Positions 24,030 through 34,099 of a stretch of DNA of 64,000 bases are shown here, piece after piece. The stretch is from Parabacteroides distasonis. Lineage in GTDB: Bacteria > Bacteroidota > Bacteroidia > Bacteroidales > Tannerellaceae. Location of the stretch: the NCBI GenBank assembly GCA_015060925.1, contig SUXM01000004.1:1-64000 (forward strand), read 5' to 3'. Made by a program: the position numbers and the translations under genes. The notes under the pieces were generated by a model, which was not told where the DNA came from, did no database searches, and saw only the letters and a list, made by a program, of their open reading frames with translations. Numbering within the stretch: the first letter of the stretch is position 1; every line of letters begins with the position of its first letter.

Positions 24030-26867
24030 TCAGATTACAATATTTACAATCTTTCCTGGAACAACAATTACCTTTTTAGGAGTCTTGCCATTCATCCATT
24101 TAGCTGAATTTTCATGACTAAGAGCTGCTTTTTCAATCTCTTCACGAGGCATATCTGCCGGAAGTTCAAGATTAAAACGAGCTTTTCCATTAAAAGAAAT
24201 TGCGTAAACGAGTGAATTTTCTTTCAAGTATTCTTCATTATGGACAGGCCATTGTGCATCACAAACTGTAGTTGTATGACCGCAGGTATGCCATAACTCC
24301 TCTGCAATATGAGGTGCAAATGGAGCAAGTAAGATAATGACCTGTTCTAAAATAGCACGTTTATTACATTTCATGCCTCCCAATTCATTGATACAAATCA
24401 TGAATGCGCTGATAGAGGTATTGTAGGAGAAATGTTCAATGTCATACGTTACTTTTTTAATCAGTTTATGTAACGATTTAAGTTCTTGTGCAGATGGTTC
24501 ACCGTCTGTCACTTGTAATGTATCAGTATTTCCGAAGAACAATCCCCAAAGTTTCTTTAAGAAACGATGAACACCATCAATGCCATTAGTATCCCAAGGT
24601 TTAGATTGTTCTAACGGACCCAAAAACATTTCGTACAAACGAAGTGTATCGGCACCATATTTCTCAACGATCATATCCGGGTTAACGACGTTAAACATAG
24701 ATTTAGACATCTTTTCAACAGCCCAACCACAAATATATTTACCATCTTCCAATTCAAACTCAGCGTTATTATATTCCGGACGCCAGTTTTTGAAAGCTTC
24801 AATATCCAATATGTCGTTTGATACAATGTTTACATCCACATGGATAGGAGTGACTTCATATTGATTTTTCAAGTTTAAAGATACAAACTTATTGGTACCA
24901 TTGATACGGTATACAAAGTTTGAACGTCCTTGGATCATACCCTGGTTGATCAATTTCTTAAATGGTTCTTCTTCACATACAACACCTAAGTCAAACAAAA
25001 ATTTATTCCAGAAACGGCTATAAATCAAGTGACCGGTCGCATGTTCTGTACCACCGATGTACAAGTCTACATTACGCCAATATTCATCTACATCTTTAGC
25101 TACCAATGCTTGGTCATTATGCGGATCCATGTAACGCAAATAATAGGCTGACGAACCTGCAAATCCCGGCATGGTACAAAGTTCTAATGGGAAGATTGTT
25201 TCATTATTTATTAGAGAAACATTTGTTACCTCTTGTTTAACTGTATCCCAAGCCCATTTGACTGCATGTCCTAATGGAGGTTCTCCGGTTTCTGTCGGTA
25301 AGAATTTATCTACTTCCGGTAGTAATAAAGGAAGTTTTTCAACCGGTAACATTTGTGGCATACCATCTGCATCGTAATAAACAGGGAATGGTTCGCCCCA
25401 GTAACGTTGACGGCTAAAGATCGCGTCACGCAAACGGAAGTTTACTTTAACACGTCCTAACTGATGTTCTTGTACATATTTTTTAGTAGCAGCAATTGCC
25501 TCTTTGACAGTCAATCCGTTTAATGACAAACCGCAGTAAGGAGTTACACCCTCTTTAGGAGAGTTGCAAACGATACCCTCTTTGGCATCAAAACTTTCTT
25601 CACTTACATCACAACCCTCAATCAATGGTACGATAGGTAAATTAAAATGCTTAGCGAAAGCGTAGTCACGACTGTCATGTGCCGGAACAGCCATGATGGC
25701 ACCTGTACCATAACCGGCCAATACATAATCACTGATCCAGATAGGAACAGCATCACCGGTAAACGGGTTGATAGCATAAGATCCACTAAATACACCTGTT
25801 ACAGAACGATCGGCGATACGTTCACGTTCGGTACGTTTTTTAGTACGATCCAAATAGGCCTCAACCTCTGCTTTTTGCTCAGCAGTTGTTACTTGTGCTA
25901 CTAATTCACTTTCCGGAGCCAATACCATGAAAGTTACACCAAACATCGTATCTGCACGTGTAGTAAAGATAGTGAATTCCAAATCGCTATCTTTTACCTT
26001 AAATTGTACTTCCGTACCTTCACTACGGCCGATCCAGTTACGTTGTGTTTCTTTTAATGAATCAGTCCAATCAATCGTATCTAATCCATCTAACAGGCGT
26101 TGTGCGTATGCAGATACACGTAAACACCATTGACGCATGACCTTTTGTTCTACAGGATAACCACCGCGTTCAGATACACCATTGACAACTTCATCATTTG
26201 CCAATACAGTACCTAAGGCAGCACACCAGTTAACCATGGTTTCACCACGGTAAGCGATACGATAGTTTAATAAAATATCCTGTTTTTCTTTGTTGCTTTT
26301 AGCATTCCATTCTTCAGCTGTAAAATGAAGCTCTTCGCTACAGGCAACATCCAAACCTTCTGTTCCGTTTTGTTCAAAGATGGCTATCAGTTCACTGATA
26401 GGTCGAGCTTGCTTTTTATTGTTGCAATAGTAACTATTGAACATTTGGATAAATGCCCATTGCGTCCATTTATAATATTCCGGATCACAAGTACGCACTT
26501 CGCGGCTCCAATCATAGCAGAAACCGATCTTATCCATCTGCTCACGGTATCGGGCGATGTTTTTCTTTGTTGTTACTTCCGGATGTTGGCCGGTTTGGAT
26601 GGCATATTGTTCAGCCGGAAGTCCATAGGCATCATATCCCATTGGATGCAACACGTTGAATCCTTGTAAACGTTTGTAGCGGGAATAGATATCAGAAGCA
26701 ATGTAACCTAATGGATGCCCTACATGTAAACCCGCTCCGGAAGGATAAGGGAACATATCCAATACGTAATATTTAGGTTTGTCGCTATTTTTCTCAACCT
26801 TGTACACATTGTTGGCAATCCAATACTCGTGCCATTTCTTCTCAATTTCTCTGAAATTGTATTCCAT
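24030..26867 (-). CDS. leuS: Leucyl-tRNA synthetase
   Basis: Class I aminoacyl-tRNA synthetase attaching leucine to tRNA-Leu. 945 residues, slightly longer than E. coli (860). HIGH motif as HVGHPLGY (about residues 48-55) in [18 protein letters not shown] as [14 protein letters not shown] in the C-terminal third, and a CP1 editing domain between ([19 protein letters not shown], containing the conserved threonine-rich and Asp editing residues). The C-terminal anticodon-binding domain and final [14 protein letters not shown] strand are intact. First gene of the series to porZ. Confidence 0.97.
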   Translation of the reverse strand: MEYNFREIEKKWHEYWIANNVYKVEKNSDKPKYYVLDMFPYPSGAGLHVGHPLGYIASDIYSRYKRLQGFNVLHPMGYDAYGLPAEQYAIQTGQHPEVTTKKNIARYREQMDKIGFCYDWSREVRTCDPEYYKWTQWAFIQMFNSYYCNNKKQARPISELIAIFEQNGTEGLDVACSEELHFTAEEWNAKSNKEKQDILLNYRIAYRGETMVNWCAALGTVLANDEVVNGVSERGGYPVEQKVMRQWCLRVSAYAQRLLDGLDTIDWTDSLKETQRNWIGRSEGTEVQFKVKDSDLEFTIFTTRADTMFGVTFMVLAPESELVAQVTTAEQKAEVEAYLDRTKKRTERERIADRSVTGVFSGSYAINPFTGDAVPIWISDYVLAGYGTGAIMAVPAHDSRDYAFAKHFNLPIVPLIEGCDVSEESFDAKEGIVCNSPKEGVTPYCGLSLNGLTVKEAIAATKKYVQEHQLGRVKVNFRLRDAIFSRQRYWGEPFPVYYDADGMPQMLPVEKLPLLLPEVDKFLPTETGEPPLGHAVKWAWDTVKQEVTNVSLINNETIFPLELCTMPGFAGSSAYYLRYMDPHNDQALVAKDVDEYWRNVDLYIGGTEHATGHLIYSRFWNKFLFDLGVVCEEEPFKKLINQGMIQGRSNFVYRINGTNKFVSLNLKNQYEVTPIHVDVNIVSNDILDIEAFKNWRPEYNNAEFELEDGKYICGWAVEKMSKSMFNVVNPDMIVEKYGADTLRLYEMFLGPLEQSKPWDTNGIDGVHRFLKKLWGLFFGNTDTLQVTDGEPSAQELKSLHKLIKKVTYDIEHFSYNTSISAFMICINELGGMKCNKRAILEQVIILLAPFAPHIAEELWHTCGHTTTVCDAQWPVHNEEYLKENSLVYAISFNGKARFNLELPADMPREEIEKAALSHENSAKWMNGKTPKKVIVVPGKIVNIVI

Positions 26868-26906
26868 GATTATTTTGTTTATTTTATCGTTTCCTATTTA
26901 AAGCCA

Positions 26907-26914
26907 CAAAGTTA
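26907..26914 (-). promoter_or_regulatory. leuS -7 box
   Basis: TAACTTTG on the minus strand, 39 nt before the ATG. Confidence 0.5.
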
Positions 26915-27010
26915 GTGAATTTCGCTTGAAACTATTGCTTTCTTTGGCATATAGCTTTGAAAATATATGTATAAGCGGCTGAAAATGCTCCATGTTACGG
27001 AAAAAATCAT

Positions 27011-27018
27011 TTACTTTG
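27011..27018 (+). promoter_or_regulatory. Possible glyS -7 box
   Basis: TTACTTTG (one mismatch to TAnnTTTG), 39 nt before the ATG at 27058 and inside the longer open frame, supporting the internal start. Confidence 0.4.
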
Positions 27019-27057
27019 CAGATTCTTATAAATAGATTAATTGGCAAAATAGATAAT

Positions 27058-28602
27058 ATGGCACAAGAAGATGTATTTAAAAAATTAGTTTCGCACTGTA
27101 AAGAATATGGATTTGTATTCCCTTCTTCTGAAATTTATGATGGTTTGGGTGCAGTGTATGATTACGGTCAGTATGGCGTAGAGTTGAAGAACAACATAAA
27201 GAAATATTGGTGGGATAGCATGACTTTGTTACATGAAAATGTAGTAGGTATCGATTCTGCGATCTTCATGCATCCGACTATCTGGAAGGCTTCCGGTCAC
27301 GTAGATGCATTCAATGATCCATTGATTGATAACAAAGATTCAAAAAAGCGCTATCGTGCCGATGTTTTGATTGAAGACCACTTGGCTAAGATTGAAGAAA
27401 AGATCAATAAAGAGGTGGCAAAAGCAGCTAAACGTTTTGGTGAGTCTTTTGATGAAGCACAGTTCCGTGCTACAAACGGTCGTGTGTTGGAGTATCAGGC
27501 AAAATGGAATGAGATCCATGAACGTTTTGCCAAAGATATGAACGATTCTAATTTTGAAGACTTGCGTCAGTTGATCTTGGATTGCGAAATTGTATGTCCG
27601 ATTTCCGGTACTCGTAACTGGACAGATGTACGTCAGTTCAATTTGATGTTCTCTACAGATATGGGTTCAACAGCCGATGGTGCAATGAAAGTTTATTTGC
27701 GTCCGGAGACAGCCCAAGGTATTTTCGTGAACTTCTTGAACGTACAAAAGACCGGTCGTATGAAAGTACCTTTCGGTATAGCACAGATTGGTAAAGCGTT
27801 CCGTAATGAAATCGTGGCTCGTCAGTTTATTTTCCGTATGCGTGAATTCGAACAGATGGAGATGCAGTTCTTTGTTCGTCCAGGTGAAGAGATGGAATGG
27901 TTCAAGAAATGGAAAGAAACTCGTTTGAAATGGCATAAGGCAATGGGATTGGGTGATGAAAAGTATCGTTATCATGACCATGAAAAGTTAGCTCACTATG
28001 CAAACGCTGCTACTGACATTGAGTTTGAAATGCCGTTCGGATTCAAAGAGGTAGAAGGTATTCATAGTCGTACAGACTTCGATTTGAGCCAGCATGAAAA
28101 GTATTCAGGCAAGAAGATCCAATATTTTGATCCGGAACTTAATAAGAGCTATACCCCGTATGTGATTGAAACATCCATCGGTGTAGACCGTATGTTCTTG
28201 AGTGTAATGGCCGGTTCTTATTGTGAAGAGACTTTGGAAAACGGCGAATCACGTGTTGTGTTGAAATTACCTGCAGCATTGGCTCCTATCAAGTTGGCAG
28301 TTCTTCCATTGGTGAAGAAGGATGGTCTTCCTGAAAAGGCTGAAGAGATTGTCAATATGTTGCGTTTTGATTTCCGTTGCCAGTATGATGAAAAGGACTC
28401 AATCGGTAAGCGTTACCGTCGCCAAGATGCAATCGGTACTCCATATTGTATTACAGTAGACCACGATACTTTGAAAGATAACTGTGTAACCATTCGTTTC
28501 CGTGATACGATGGAACAGGAACGTGTAAGCATTGATAAGTTACATGAAATTATCTCAGAAAAGGTAAGCATGAAGAATTTATTAAAAAAGATAATGGAAT
28601 AA
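27058..28602 (+). CDS. glyS: Glycyl-tRNA synthetase (alpha2 type)
   Basis: Class II synthetase of the homodimeric type used by Bacteroidota, archaea and eukaryotes, not the alpha2beta2 type. 514 residues from MAQEDVFKKLVSHCKEYGFVF, the usual start; the upstream ATG at 26992 adds 22 unrelated residues. Motif 2 (FRNEIVARQFIFRMREFEQME) and motif 3 (ETSIGVDRMFLSV) are clear, with LRPETAQGIFVNF between. Anticodon-binding domain at the C-terminus (PIKLAVLPLVKKDGLPE ... IRFRDTMEQERV). Followed after 4 nt by an FKBP lipoprotein gene, probably in one transcript ending at 29178-29217. Confidence 0.97.
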   Translation: MAQEDVFKKLVSHCKEYGFVFPSSEIYDGLGAVYDYGQYGVELKNNIKKYWWDSMTLLHENVVGIDSAIFMHPTIWKASGHVDAFNDPLIDNKDSKKRYRADVLIEDHLAKIEEKINKEVAKAAKRFGESFDEAQFRATNGRVLEYQAKWNEIHERFAKDMNDSNFEDLRQLILDCEIVCPISGTRNWTDVRQFNLMFSTDMGSTADGAMKVYLRPETAQGIFVNFLNVQKTGRMKVPFGIAQIGKAFRNEIVARQFIFRMREFEQMEMQFFVRPGEEMEWFKKWKETRLKWHKAMGLGDEKYRYHDHEKLAHYANAATDIEFEMPFGFKEVEGIHSRTDFDLSQHEKYSGKKIQYFDPELNKSYTPYVIETSIGVDRMFLSVMAGSYCEETLENGESRVVLKLPAALAPIKLAVLPLVKKDGLPEKAEEIVNMLRFDFRCQYDEKDSIGKRYRRQDAIGTPYCITVDHDTLKDNCVTIRFRDTMEQERVSIDKLHEIISEKVSMKNLLKKIME

Positions 28603-28606
28603 ACAG

Positions 28607-29158
28607 ATGAAGAGATATTTGCATATTGCGTTGATGTTGTTGTGTGTGCTTGTTGTCCCTGCTTGCGGTGATGATGACGAAGTAGACCAGGAAGCTGTTG
28701 AGTTGGAAGCTTATAAGTTGGAACAGGAACTTGCCTTTTTGGAAAAGGCGGATGATCCCAATTATGTGAAATGGGAATCGGAAGCCGGTGATGGATATGT
28801 TTTGGCTAAGTTGATAAAAAAGGGAGAGGGTAAAAGAACCTATTTTAATAGTCGTGTTTCGGTTTATTATAAAGGTTATTTTACGAATGGGAATCTGTTT
28901 GACAAGTACCAGAAGGAAGACGGTGTCCCTTTCCGATGTGCAGTAAGCTACTATTATGCAAATAGCTATTACGGTTCTGTTATTTCTGGTTGGGGAGTTG
29001 CTTTGCAGAACATGGTAGAGGGTGACATCTATGAGGTTTGGATTCCTCAAGAACTTGCCTATGGTGCTACCGTTAACGGAGATATTCCGGCATACTCCAC
29101 TCTTGTCTTTGAAATAGAACTTGTTTCAGTGGATCAGCAAGCTGCTACCATAGGATAA
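28607..29158 (+). CDS. FKBP-type peptidyl-prolyl isomerase lipoprotein
   Basis: 183 residues. Lipoprotein signal MKRYLHIALMLLCVLVVPAC with acceptor Cys in VPAC and acidic GDDDE after it, so it is probably directed to the outer leaflet or outer membrane. C-terminal about 100 residues form an FKBP domain: SRVSVYYKGYFTNGNLFDKY, GWGVALQNMVEGDIYEVWIP, ELAYGA and STLVFEIELVSV. Expected to isomerise prolyl bonds of envelope proteins. Four nt after glyS; the pairing is positional only. Confidence 0.9.
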   Translation: MKRYLHIALMLLCVLVVPACGDDDEVDQEAVELEAYKLEQELAFLEKADDPNYVKWESEAGDGYVLAKLIKKGEGKRTYFNSRVSVYYKGYFTNGNLFDKYQKEDGVPFRCAVSYYYANSYYGSVISGWGVALQNMVEGDIYEVWIPQELAYGATVNGDIPAYSTLVFEIELVSVDQQAATIG

Positions 29159-29177
29159 GTTTTTCATAAGAAGATAC

Positions 29178-29217
29178 AAAAAAGGCTACTTGGGATGTAA
29201 CCAGGTAGCCTTTTTTT
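29178..29217 (+). terminator. Terminator of the glyS-FKBP unit
   Basis: AAAAAAGGCTACTTGG / CCAGGTAGCCTTTTTTT, about 15 bp with one mismatch, 7-nt loop; also 11 nt after the stop of the convergent peptidase gene, so bidirectional use is possible. Confidence 0.88.
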
Positions 29218-29228
29218 ATCAAGTGGAA

Positions 29229-30401
29229 TTATTTGATGCCTAACTTGGCTTTGATTGCTTTAGGAATGGCCTCCTTATGAACCATTACATAAATGGTTTT
29301 TGCCTTTACAAAGCTTTCAGACATATTTAGGTAACCTCCGAATTTGTTACGTTCGGTTCCCCAAGAGTTTTTGGTGATGTAATACTTTGTACCGTTTTGG
29401 TCTTTTACGATACCGGTTACATGCATAAGGTGGTCATCAGTTGTGACAAACGATTCAAAACCTGCTTGGCGGATTTCCGGGGTCACGTTGATTTCCGGAT
29501 AAGGACGTTCAAACTTATAGACCTCCTCCAAACGCTCTTTTTCGTCCAATTTTTCGAAGCGGGCACGGTCGGTTTCTGATAAGTCTTCCACCTTTTTTAC
29601 TTCCGGATTGATTGCCACTCCATTTTTGAAAGAGAACCCTTTTTCGCTGACATCTCCATCCCAACAGACTGTATATCCGTTATTCAAAGCATAATCCATG
29701 ACCTCAATCATTTCTTCTAAAGGGAGGTTGTACATCAAAGCATGTTCCCAGTTGTCCGGAACTTCGACATCAAACTTCATATAATAGGGATGATGCGTAA
29801 AACTGGTCAGTTCGATGTAGTCATCCATGTTTAACCCTAATGATTTTGCGAATGACTTAGGTGTATATTCTTTGCCTTTGTATGTAAATTTTTCAGGTAA
29901 TTTGCCTAAATAGGTATCGAACAGATGATTGATCAGTTCATGGTATTCCGGACTGCGTTTCTTCATTTTGATAGCTGCATCGGCGATGGCATGCATGTAA
30001 CGTACCATTTCTCCATGGCTATGTTTTTCTGAATCATAGTTGATTCCTTTGTACACCTCTTCCGGAACGATACCTACTTGACGGTAAGCATTCATGAATG
30101 TATGGGAAAGGCTACCTTGGCCGATTCTTCCGTTACCATGACGGATATAGTTGTCCTGTAGTTGGTTCATATATTTCTGTCGGACGATAAACATCTCTGA
30201 CAGGTCATATTCTCCTTTGCCCATGCGGAGCAATTCAGACTCCATGAAGGAGGCAGTAGCGAAACACCAGCAGGTTCCTGTGGATGCTTGGTTCTTAACC
30301 GGAGTGACCGGTAGGGAAACAACTTCGGTGAATTGGTATCCTTGAGCCAATGTAGCTGAAGCAGTCAGTGCAAATGCACATGATAATAAAAATGATTTCA
30401 T
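29229..30401 (-). CDS. Secreted C1B (bleomycin-hydrolase type) aminopeptidase
   Basis: Papain-fold cysteine aminopeptidase. 390 residues with signal peptide MKSFLLSCAFALTASATLAQ, unlike cytoplasmic PepC. Catalytic Cys44 in GTCWCFATA; His in DDHLMHVTGI; Asn in TKNSWGTERN, giving the full triad. Lys-rich insert in the middle (YKGKEYTPKSFAKSLG). Downstream of the C69 dipeptidase gene with a 24-nt gap, so the two probably form an operon for final digestion of peptides in the periplasm or outside. Confidence 0.92.
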   Translation of the reverse strand: MKSFLLSCAFALTASATLAQGYQFTEVVSLPVTPVKNQASTGTCWCFATASFMESELLRMGKGEYDLSEMFIVRQKYMNQLQDNYIRHGNGRIGQGSLSHTFMNAYRQVGIVPEEVYKGINYDSEKHSHGEMVRYMHAIADAAIKMKKRSPEYHELINHLFDTYLGKLPEKFTYKGKEYTPKSFAKSLGLNMDDYIELTSFTHHPYYMKFDVEVPDNWEHALMYNLPLEEMIEVMDYALNNGYTVCWDGDVSEKGFSFKNGVAINPEVKKVEDLSETDRARFEKLDEKERLEEVYKFERPYPEINVTPEIRQAGFESFVTTDDHLMHVTGIVKDQNGTKYYITKNSWGTERNKFGGYLNMSESFVKAKTIYVMVHKEAIPKAIKAKLGIK

Positions 30402-30425
30402 TTTATGATGAATGAATGGTTAATA

Positions 30426-32036
30426 TTAGAATCCTCTTGCGAACATAGTCCAAAATTCGTCGGCCATCTCTTGCCAACGTAGGATGGTTGCTCCTGTAAA
30501 ATCAGCCGTATAACCTGTTAAGAAAGAACGGGCAGCTGCCTCTCCTTTGCTGTTTCTCAACTCTTTGTAACGGTTTTCCACGAAAGGAAGTTCACTTTGT
30601 CCCTTTTCTTCAAAATGGGCAATCGACGCATTGACAATCTCTTTGGTCAACCCCCAACGGACAGTCGCCAACTTATTGGCTGTACGGTATTTCCATACGA
30701 TGGCATCTTCCCGGTGGCGGTGTTGGCCGCAAATATGGAAAATCTCAGGTAATTGGGTAGTTCCGGCAAAGATGGGAATGCGTGGACTCTGTCCCGGATT
30801 GTCGAAAGAAACCCAGGCTACACCACCGATGTCATCAGGCAGCCAACTGCGGAGTTGGATGATATGCGCATAAGAACATTGTGGAACAGCCACCAAGCGG
30901 TAACGGGTAGTTGTTCCCTCCTTTATCCCGTTCAGCATACTGACCATATCCGGTTTCATCCATGGGTTGGCAACCGGACTGATAATCGTATCGAGTCGGT
31001 TGTTCTCCTTATCTTTGACAACCACCTTCAGGTTCTTTGTCATATCCCATTCGGTTCCTTCATAGGTTTGTCGGAAAAGAGCCATCATATCGGTAACGGA
31101 GACTAATTTGTCCGGTTTGATACTGATAGGCAACTCTTCCGCATCGTAAGACAGATGAAGGGAAGGAGCTAATGCGTTCAATATAAAGTATTCACGGATG
31201 CTGAACGACTTGGGTTCGCCCGAATTATTACCTCCACCATACGCTTTCCAGAATTTGAAAGGTTCTTTACCGTCCCAGAAACCCATCTTTTTGGCAACGG
31301 AAAACACATTCTTGGAGGCCATATAGTTGGTTTTATCTTTCAAGTCAATTGTGGAGATACGAGGCACATTGGCAGAAACACCTACATGGTCATCGGGGAT
31401 ACGGACAGCCGCCCATACTCCTCCGATACGGTCGGGGCCTTCGCCAAAGATTTCAAAATGCCAAACTTCATTTGGGTCAGCAATGGTCAGGCATTCTCCA
31501 AAATCTGCATATCCATATTTTTCGACCAATTCGCCAATCAGTTGGATGGCTTCACGTGCCGTACGGCAACGTTGCAAAGCTATCTTTTCCAACTCTTCGA
31601 TCATGAACATACCTTTTTCATTCCGTAATTCCTTACGGCCGGTGATAGTGGTTTCACCTATACCTAACTGCTTTTCATTCAGGCATGGATAAGCCGTATT
31701 CAAGTATTGATAAGTTGCACGTGCTTCCGGAATAGTTCCTTTCAACTTCATGCCCGTACTGTCCGTAGCGTGTTCGGTATGCATGTATCCTTCATAGATG
31801 GAAACAAGGGTATCTTTATCATATTGGGCAGCCGGTACGACATTCATCCATGTACGGTAGTTCCCATCGCATGTATGGCTGGTCATTACCGATCCATCGG
31901 TGGATGCTTTCTTACCTACCATGATGCTGGTACAACTTTCCGGAGTGTTGACCGGACGAGCATATTCAATCTCTTGTGCAAACAGATTGCAACTATAACT
32001 GATAAGAATGATTGTAAGGATAAAGTATTTGTTCAT
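30426..32036 (-). CDS. Secreted C69 family dipeptidase
   Basis: N-terminal nucleophile dipeptidase (PepDA type). 536 residues, signal peptide MNKYFILTIILISYSCNLFA, short propeptide, then Cys35 in TPESCTSIMVGKKASTDGS, which becomes the catalytic N-terminal Cys after processing. Further conserved stretches: TSHTCDGNYRTW, GYADFGECLTIADPNEVWHFE, ADEFWTMFARGF at the end. First gene of a two-gene unit with the C1B peptidase. A partial promoter box TACCTTTA lies at 32060-32067. Confidence 0.92.
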   Translation of the reverse strand: MNKYFILTIILISYSCNLFAQEIEYARPVNTPESCTSIMVGKKASTDGSVMTSHTCDGNYRTWMNVVPAAQYDKDTLVSIYEGYMHTEHATDSTGMKLKGTIPEARATYQYLNTAYPCLNEKQLGIGETTITGRKELRNEKGMFMIEELEKIALQRCRTAREAIQLIGELVEKYGYADFGECLTIADPNEVWHFEIFGEGPDRIGGVWAAVRIPDDHVGVSANVPRISTIDLKDKTNYMASKNVFSVAKKMGFWDGKEPFKFWKAYGGGNNSGEPKSFSIREYFILNALAPSLHLSYDAEELPISIKPDKLVSVTDMMALFRQTYEGTEWDMTKNLKVVVKDKENNRLDTIISPVANPWMKPDMVSMLNGIKEGTTTRYRLVAVPQCSYAHIIQLRSWLPDDIGGVAWVSFDNPGQSPRIPIFAGTTQLPEIFHICGQHRHREDAIVWKYRTANKLATVRWGLTKEIVNASIAHFEEKGQSELPFVENRYKELRNSKGEAAARSFLTGYTADFTGATILRWQEMADEFWTMFARGF

Positions 32037-32113
32037 AAGTCTGTTGTTTTTTCAGCGGTTAAAGGTAAAAAATATAAATCAGACTTTATGTTTTTTATTT
32101 GATGTAAATGAAA

Positions 32114-32173
32114 GTTTCATAGGATGAAACTCGAAGTTTCAGGTGTGAAACCAAAAGTTTCTACCTATGAAAC
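32114..32173. repeat. Triple palindrome element, copy 2 (GTTTC/GAAAC type)
   Basis: Three imperfect palindromes: 32114-32130 (GTTTCATAGGATGAAAC), 32136-32151 (GTTTCAGGTGTGAAAC), 32157-32173 (GTTTCTACCTATGAAAC). Centres are 21.5 and 21.5 nt apart. Lies 24 nt beyond the helicase terminator hairpin and upstream of the C69 gene. Confidence 0.82.
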
Positions 32174-32197
32174 TTTTAGACCTATTAGCTATTACTT

Positions 32198-32240
32198 AAA
32201 ATAAAAGCGAGTAATCAATCTGATTACTCGCTTTTATTTT
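32198..32240 (-). terminator. Terminator of the DEAD-box helicase gene
   Basis: 20-bp perfect stem AAAATAAAAGCGAGTAATCA / TGATTACTCGCTTTTATTTT with a 3-nt loop; the stem itself carries the T-rich 3' side. 13 nt after the stop. Confidence 0.9.
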
Positions 32241-32253
32241 AATCGGAAATGTG

Positions 32254-34047
32254 TTAACGTCTTTTCTTACGGGATTCACGAGCGGAAGAGGTACGCTTCC
32301 AAGGACGTGAACTATCTCGTTCATCTTTACGGAAGTCCCGATCGGAACGGTCGGTTCGCCCTTTGCCACGTCTGCTTTTAGGAGCATGATCATTTCGGCT
32401 GCCTCTCTTTCCTCGTCCTTTGCCTTCTCCTTCGCCTTTTTTGTCTTGCGCAGGCTCAACGGAAATACGACGTCCGTCTATTTCAAAGCCATTCATACAT
32501 TTTATGACCCGTTTGGCTTCGCTCTCTTCCACTTCAAAGAATGAGAAACTATCACGTAAATCTATGCGGCCGATATCTATTTTACCCGGTACACATTTGT
32601 TGACCAATTCTATCAACTGTCCGGCATATAAATCATCTACTTTTCCAAAGTTGAGGAAGAGGCGGGTATATCCGGCTTCGGCAGTATGTCCACGTTTCTC
32701 TTTCTTACCCGAACGGTCATCTACCTGTTGGATTTCATCTGCATCTTTGTAGTAATCAATCATTCGGTTAAACTCTAACGAAACCATGCGTTTGATGATG
32801 TCTTCTTTGTCTAACCACTCTAATTTACGGAAGATTTGAGGCATTAAAGAGGCAATCTCCTCTTCGTTCACCTTTACTTTCTCAATTTGGTCAACTAAGT
32901 TAAACAGTTGCTTTTCACAGATAGCATGTCCAGTAGGCATTTCACCTCTCTCAAATTTTTTCTTGATGGTCTGTTCGATGTCACGAATCTTACCCTTTTC
33001 TTTGATATGACAGATAGAGATGGAGATACCGGTTTTACCGGCACGTCCGGTACGTCCACGACGGTGTGTATAGGATTCGATATCATCAGGCAAACCATAA
33101 TTAATGACATGCGTAAGGTCATCGACATCCAAACCACGTGCAGCCACGTCGGTTGCTACTAATAGTTGCAGGTTCTTGATACGGAATTTTTGCATTACGT
33201 AATCACGTTGTGCCTGACTGAGTTCTCCATGTAAGGAATCCGCATTATATCCATCCTGAATCAATTTATCGGCAATTTCTTGTGTCTCTTTGCGTGTACG
33301 GCAAAAAATTATTCCATAGATGTTAGGATAAAAGTCTGCAATACGTTTCAATGCCAGATATTTGTCTTGGGCACGTACCATGAAATAGATGTCCCGGATA
33401 TTCTTGTTGCCCTCGTTTTTCTTTCCTATCACGATCTCTTTCGGGTTCTTCATGTATTTTTTCGTGATATGGGCGATCTCTTTCGGCATAGTAGCAGAAA
33501 AAAGCAACATATTCCGGTTTTCTGGAACCTCAGCAAGGATGGCGTTGATACTATCTGTGAAACCCATGTTCAGCATTTCGTCAGCTTCGTCCATGATGAC
33601 ATTCTTTATCAGATCCAAATTAACCGTTTTGCGATTCATTAAATCCAATAAACGGCCGGGTGTGGCTACGACCACATGTACACCACGTTTTAATGTTTTG
33701 ATCTGGCTCTCAATACTGGAACCTCCATAGACAGGAAGTACTTTCAAATTGTCTATGTATTTAGAGTAATCGTTCAAGTCATCAGCGATTTGTAAACAGA
33801 GTTCACGTGTAGGACAAAGTATAAGTGCCTGTGGCTGATAAATATCAACGTTGATTTTTTGTAAGATAGGAAGACCGAAAGCTGCTGTTTTACCTGTACC
33901 GGTCTGCGCTAATGCAATAACGTCATTGTCTTCTCCCAGTAAAAAAGGAATCACTTCTTCCTGTACTGGCATGGGGGATTCATATCCCATTTCTTGAATT
34001 GCCTTTAATATAGGTGCGGCAACTCCTAATTCTTCAAATGTTTTCAA
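32254..34047 (-). CDS. DEAD-box RNA helicase with DbpA-like C-terminal domain, TTG start
   Basis: ATP-dependent RNA helicase of the DeaD/DbpA type, probably in ribosome assembly or cold adaptation. 597 residues starting at TTG: (M)KTFEELGVAAPILKAIQEMG. Q motif, AQTGTGKTAAF (Walker A), PTRELCLQ, MDEADEML (DEAD), FSATMP, ARGLDVDDL and HRRGRTGRAG are all intact. C-terminal RNA-binding fold YTRLFLNFGKVDDLYAGQL, then a basic RGKRGSRNDH tail rich in Arg, Lys, Gly and Ser. No ATG is near. The longer frame from TTG 34074 overlaps the -7 box and is rejected. Confidence 0.93.
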   Translation of the reverse strand: MKTFEELGVAAPILKAIQEMGYESPMPVQEEVIPFLLGEDNDVIALAQTGTGKTAAFGLPILQKINVDIYQPQALILCPTRELCLQIADDLNDYSKYIDNLKVLPVYGGSSIESQIKTLKRGVHVVVATPGRLLDLMNRKTVNLDLIKNVIMDEADEMLNMGFTDSINAILAEVPENRNMLLFSATMPKEIAHITKKYMKNPKEIVIGKKNEGNKNIRDIYFMVRAQDKYLALKRIADFYPNIYGIIFCRTRKETQEIADKLIQDGYNADSLHGELSQAQRDYVMQKFRIKNLQLLVATDVAARGLDVDDLTHVINYGLPDDIESYTHRRGRTGRAGKTGISISICHIKEKGKIRDIEQTIKKKFERGEMPTGHAICEKQLFNLVDQIEKVKVNEEEIASLMPQIFRKLEWLDKEDIIKRMVSLEFNRMIDYYKDADEIQQVDDRSGKKEKRGHTAEAGYTRLFLNFGKVDDLYAGQLIELVNKCVPGKIDIGRIDLRDSFSFFEVEESEAKRVIKCMNGFEIDGRRISVEPAQDKKGEGEGKGRGKRGSRNDHAPKSRRGKGRTDRSDRDFRKDERDSSRPWKRTSSARESRKKRR

Positions 34048-34071
34048 GATGTAATAAAATATTAGATTGGA

Positions 34072-34079
34072 CAAAGGTA
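34072..34079 (-). promoter_or_regulatory. -7 box of the helicase gene
   Basis: TACCTTTG; transcription would begin near 34066, leaving the TTG at 34047 as the first family-consistent start (leader about 18 nt). Confidence 0.6.
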
Positions 34080-34099
34080 CGACAATAATCGGATACTTA

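Noticed and set aside
32196-32459. Separate 87-codon frame overlapping the helicase tail
   Set aside because: It is another reading frame of the basic RG/KR-rich helicase C-terminus and terminator.
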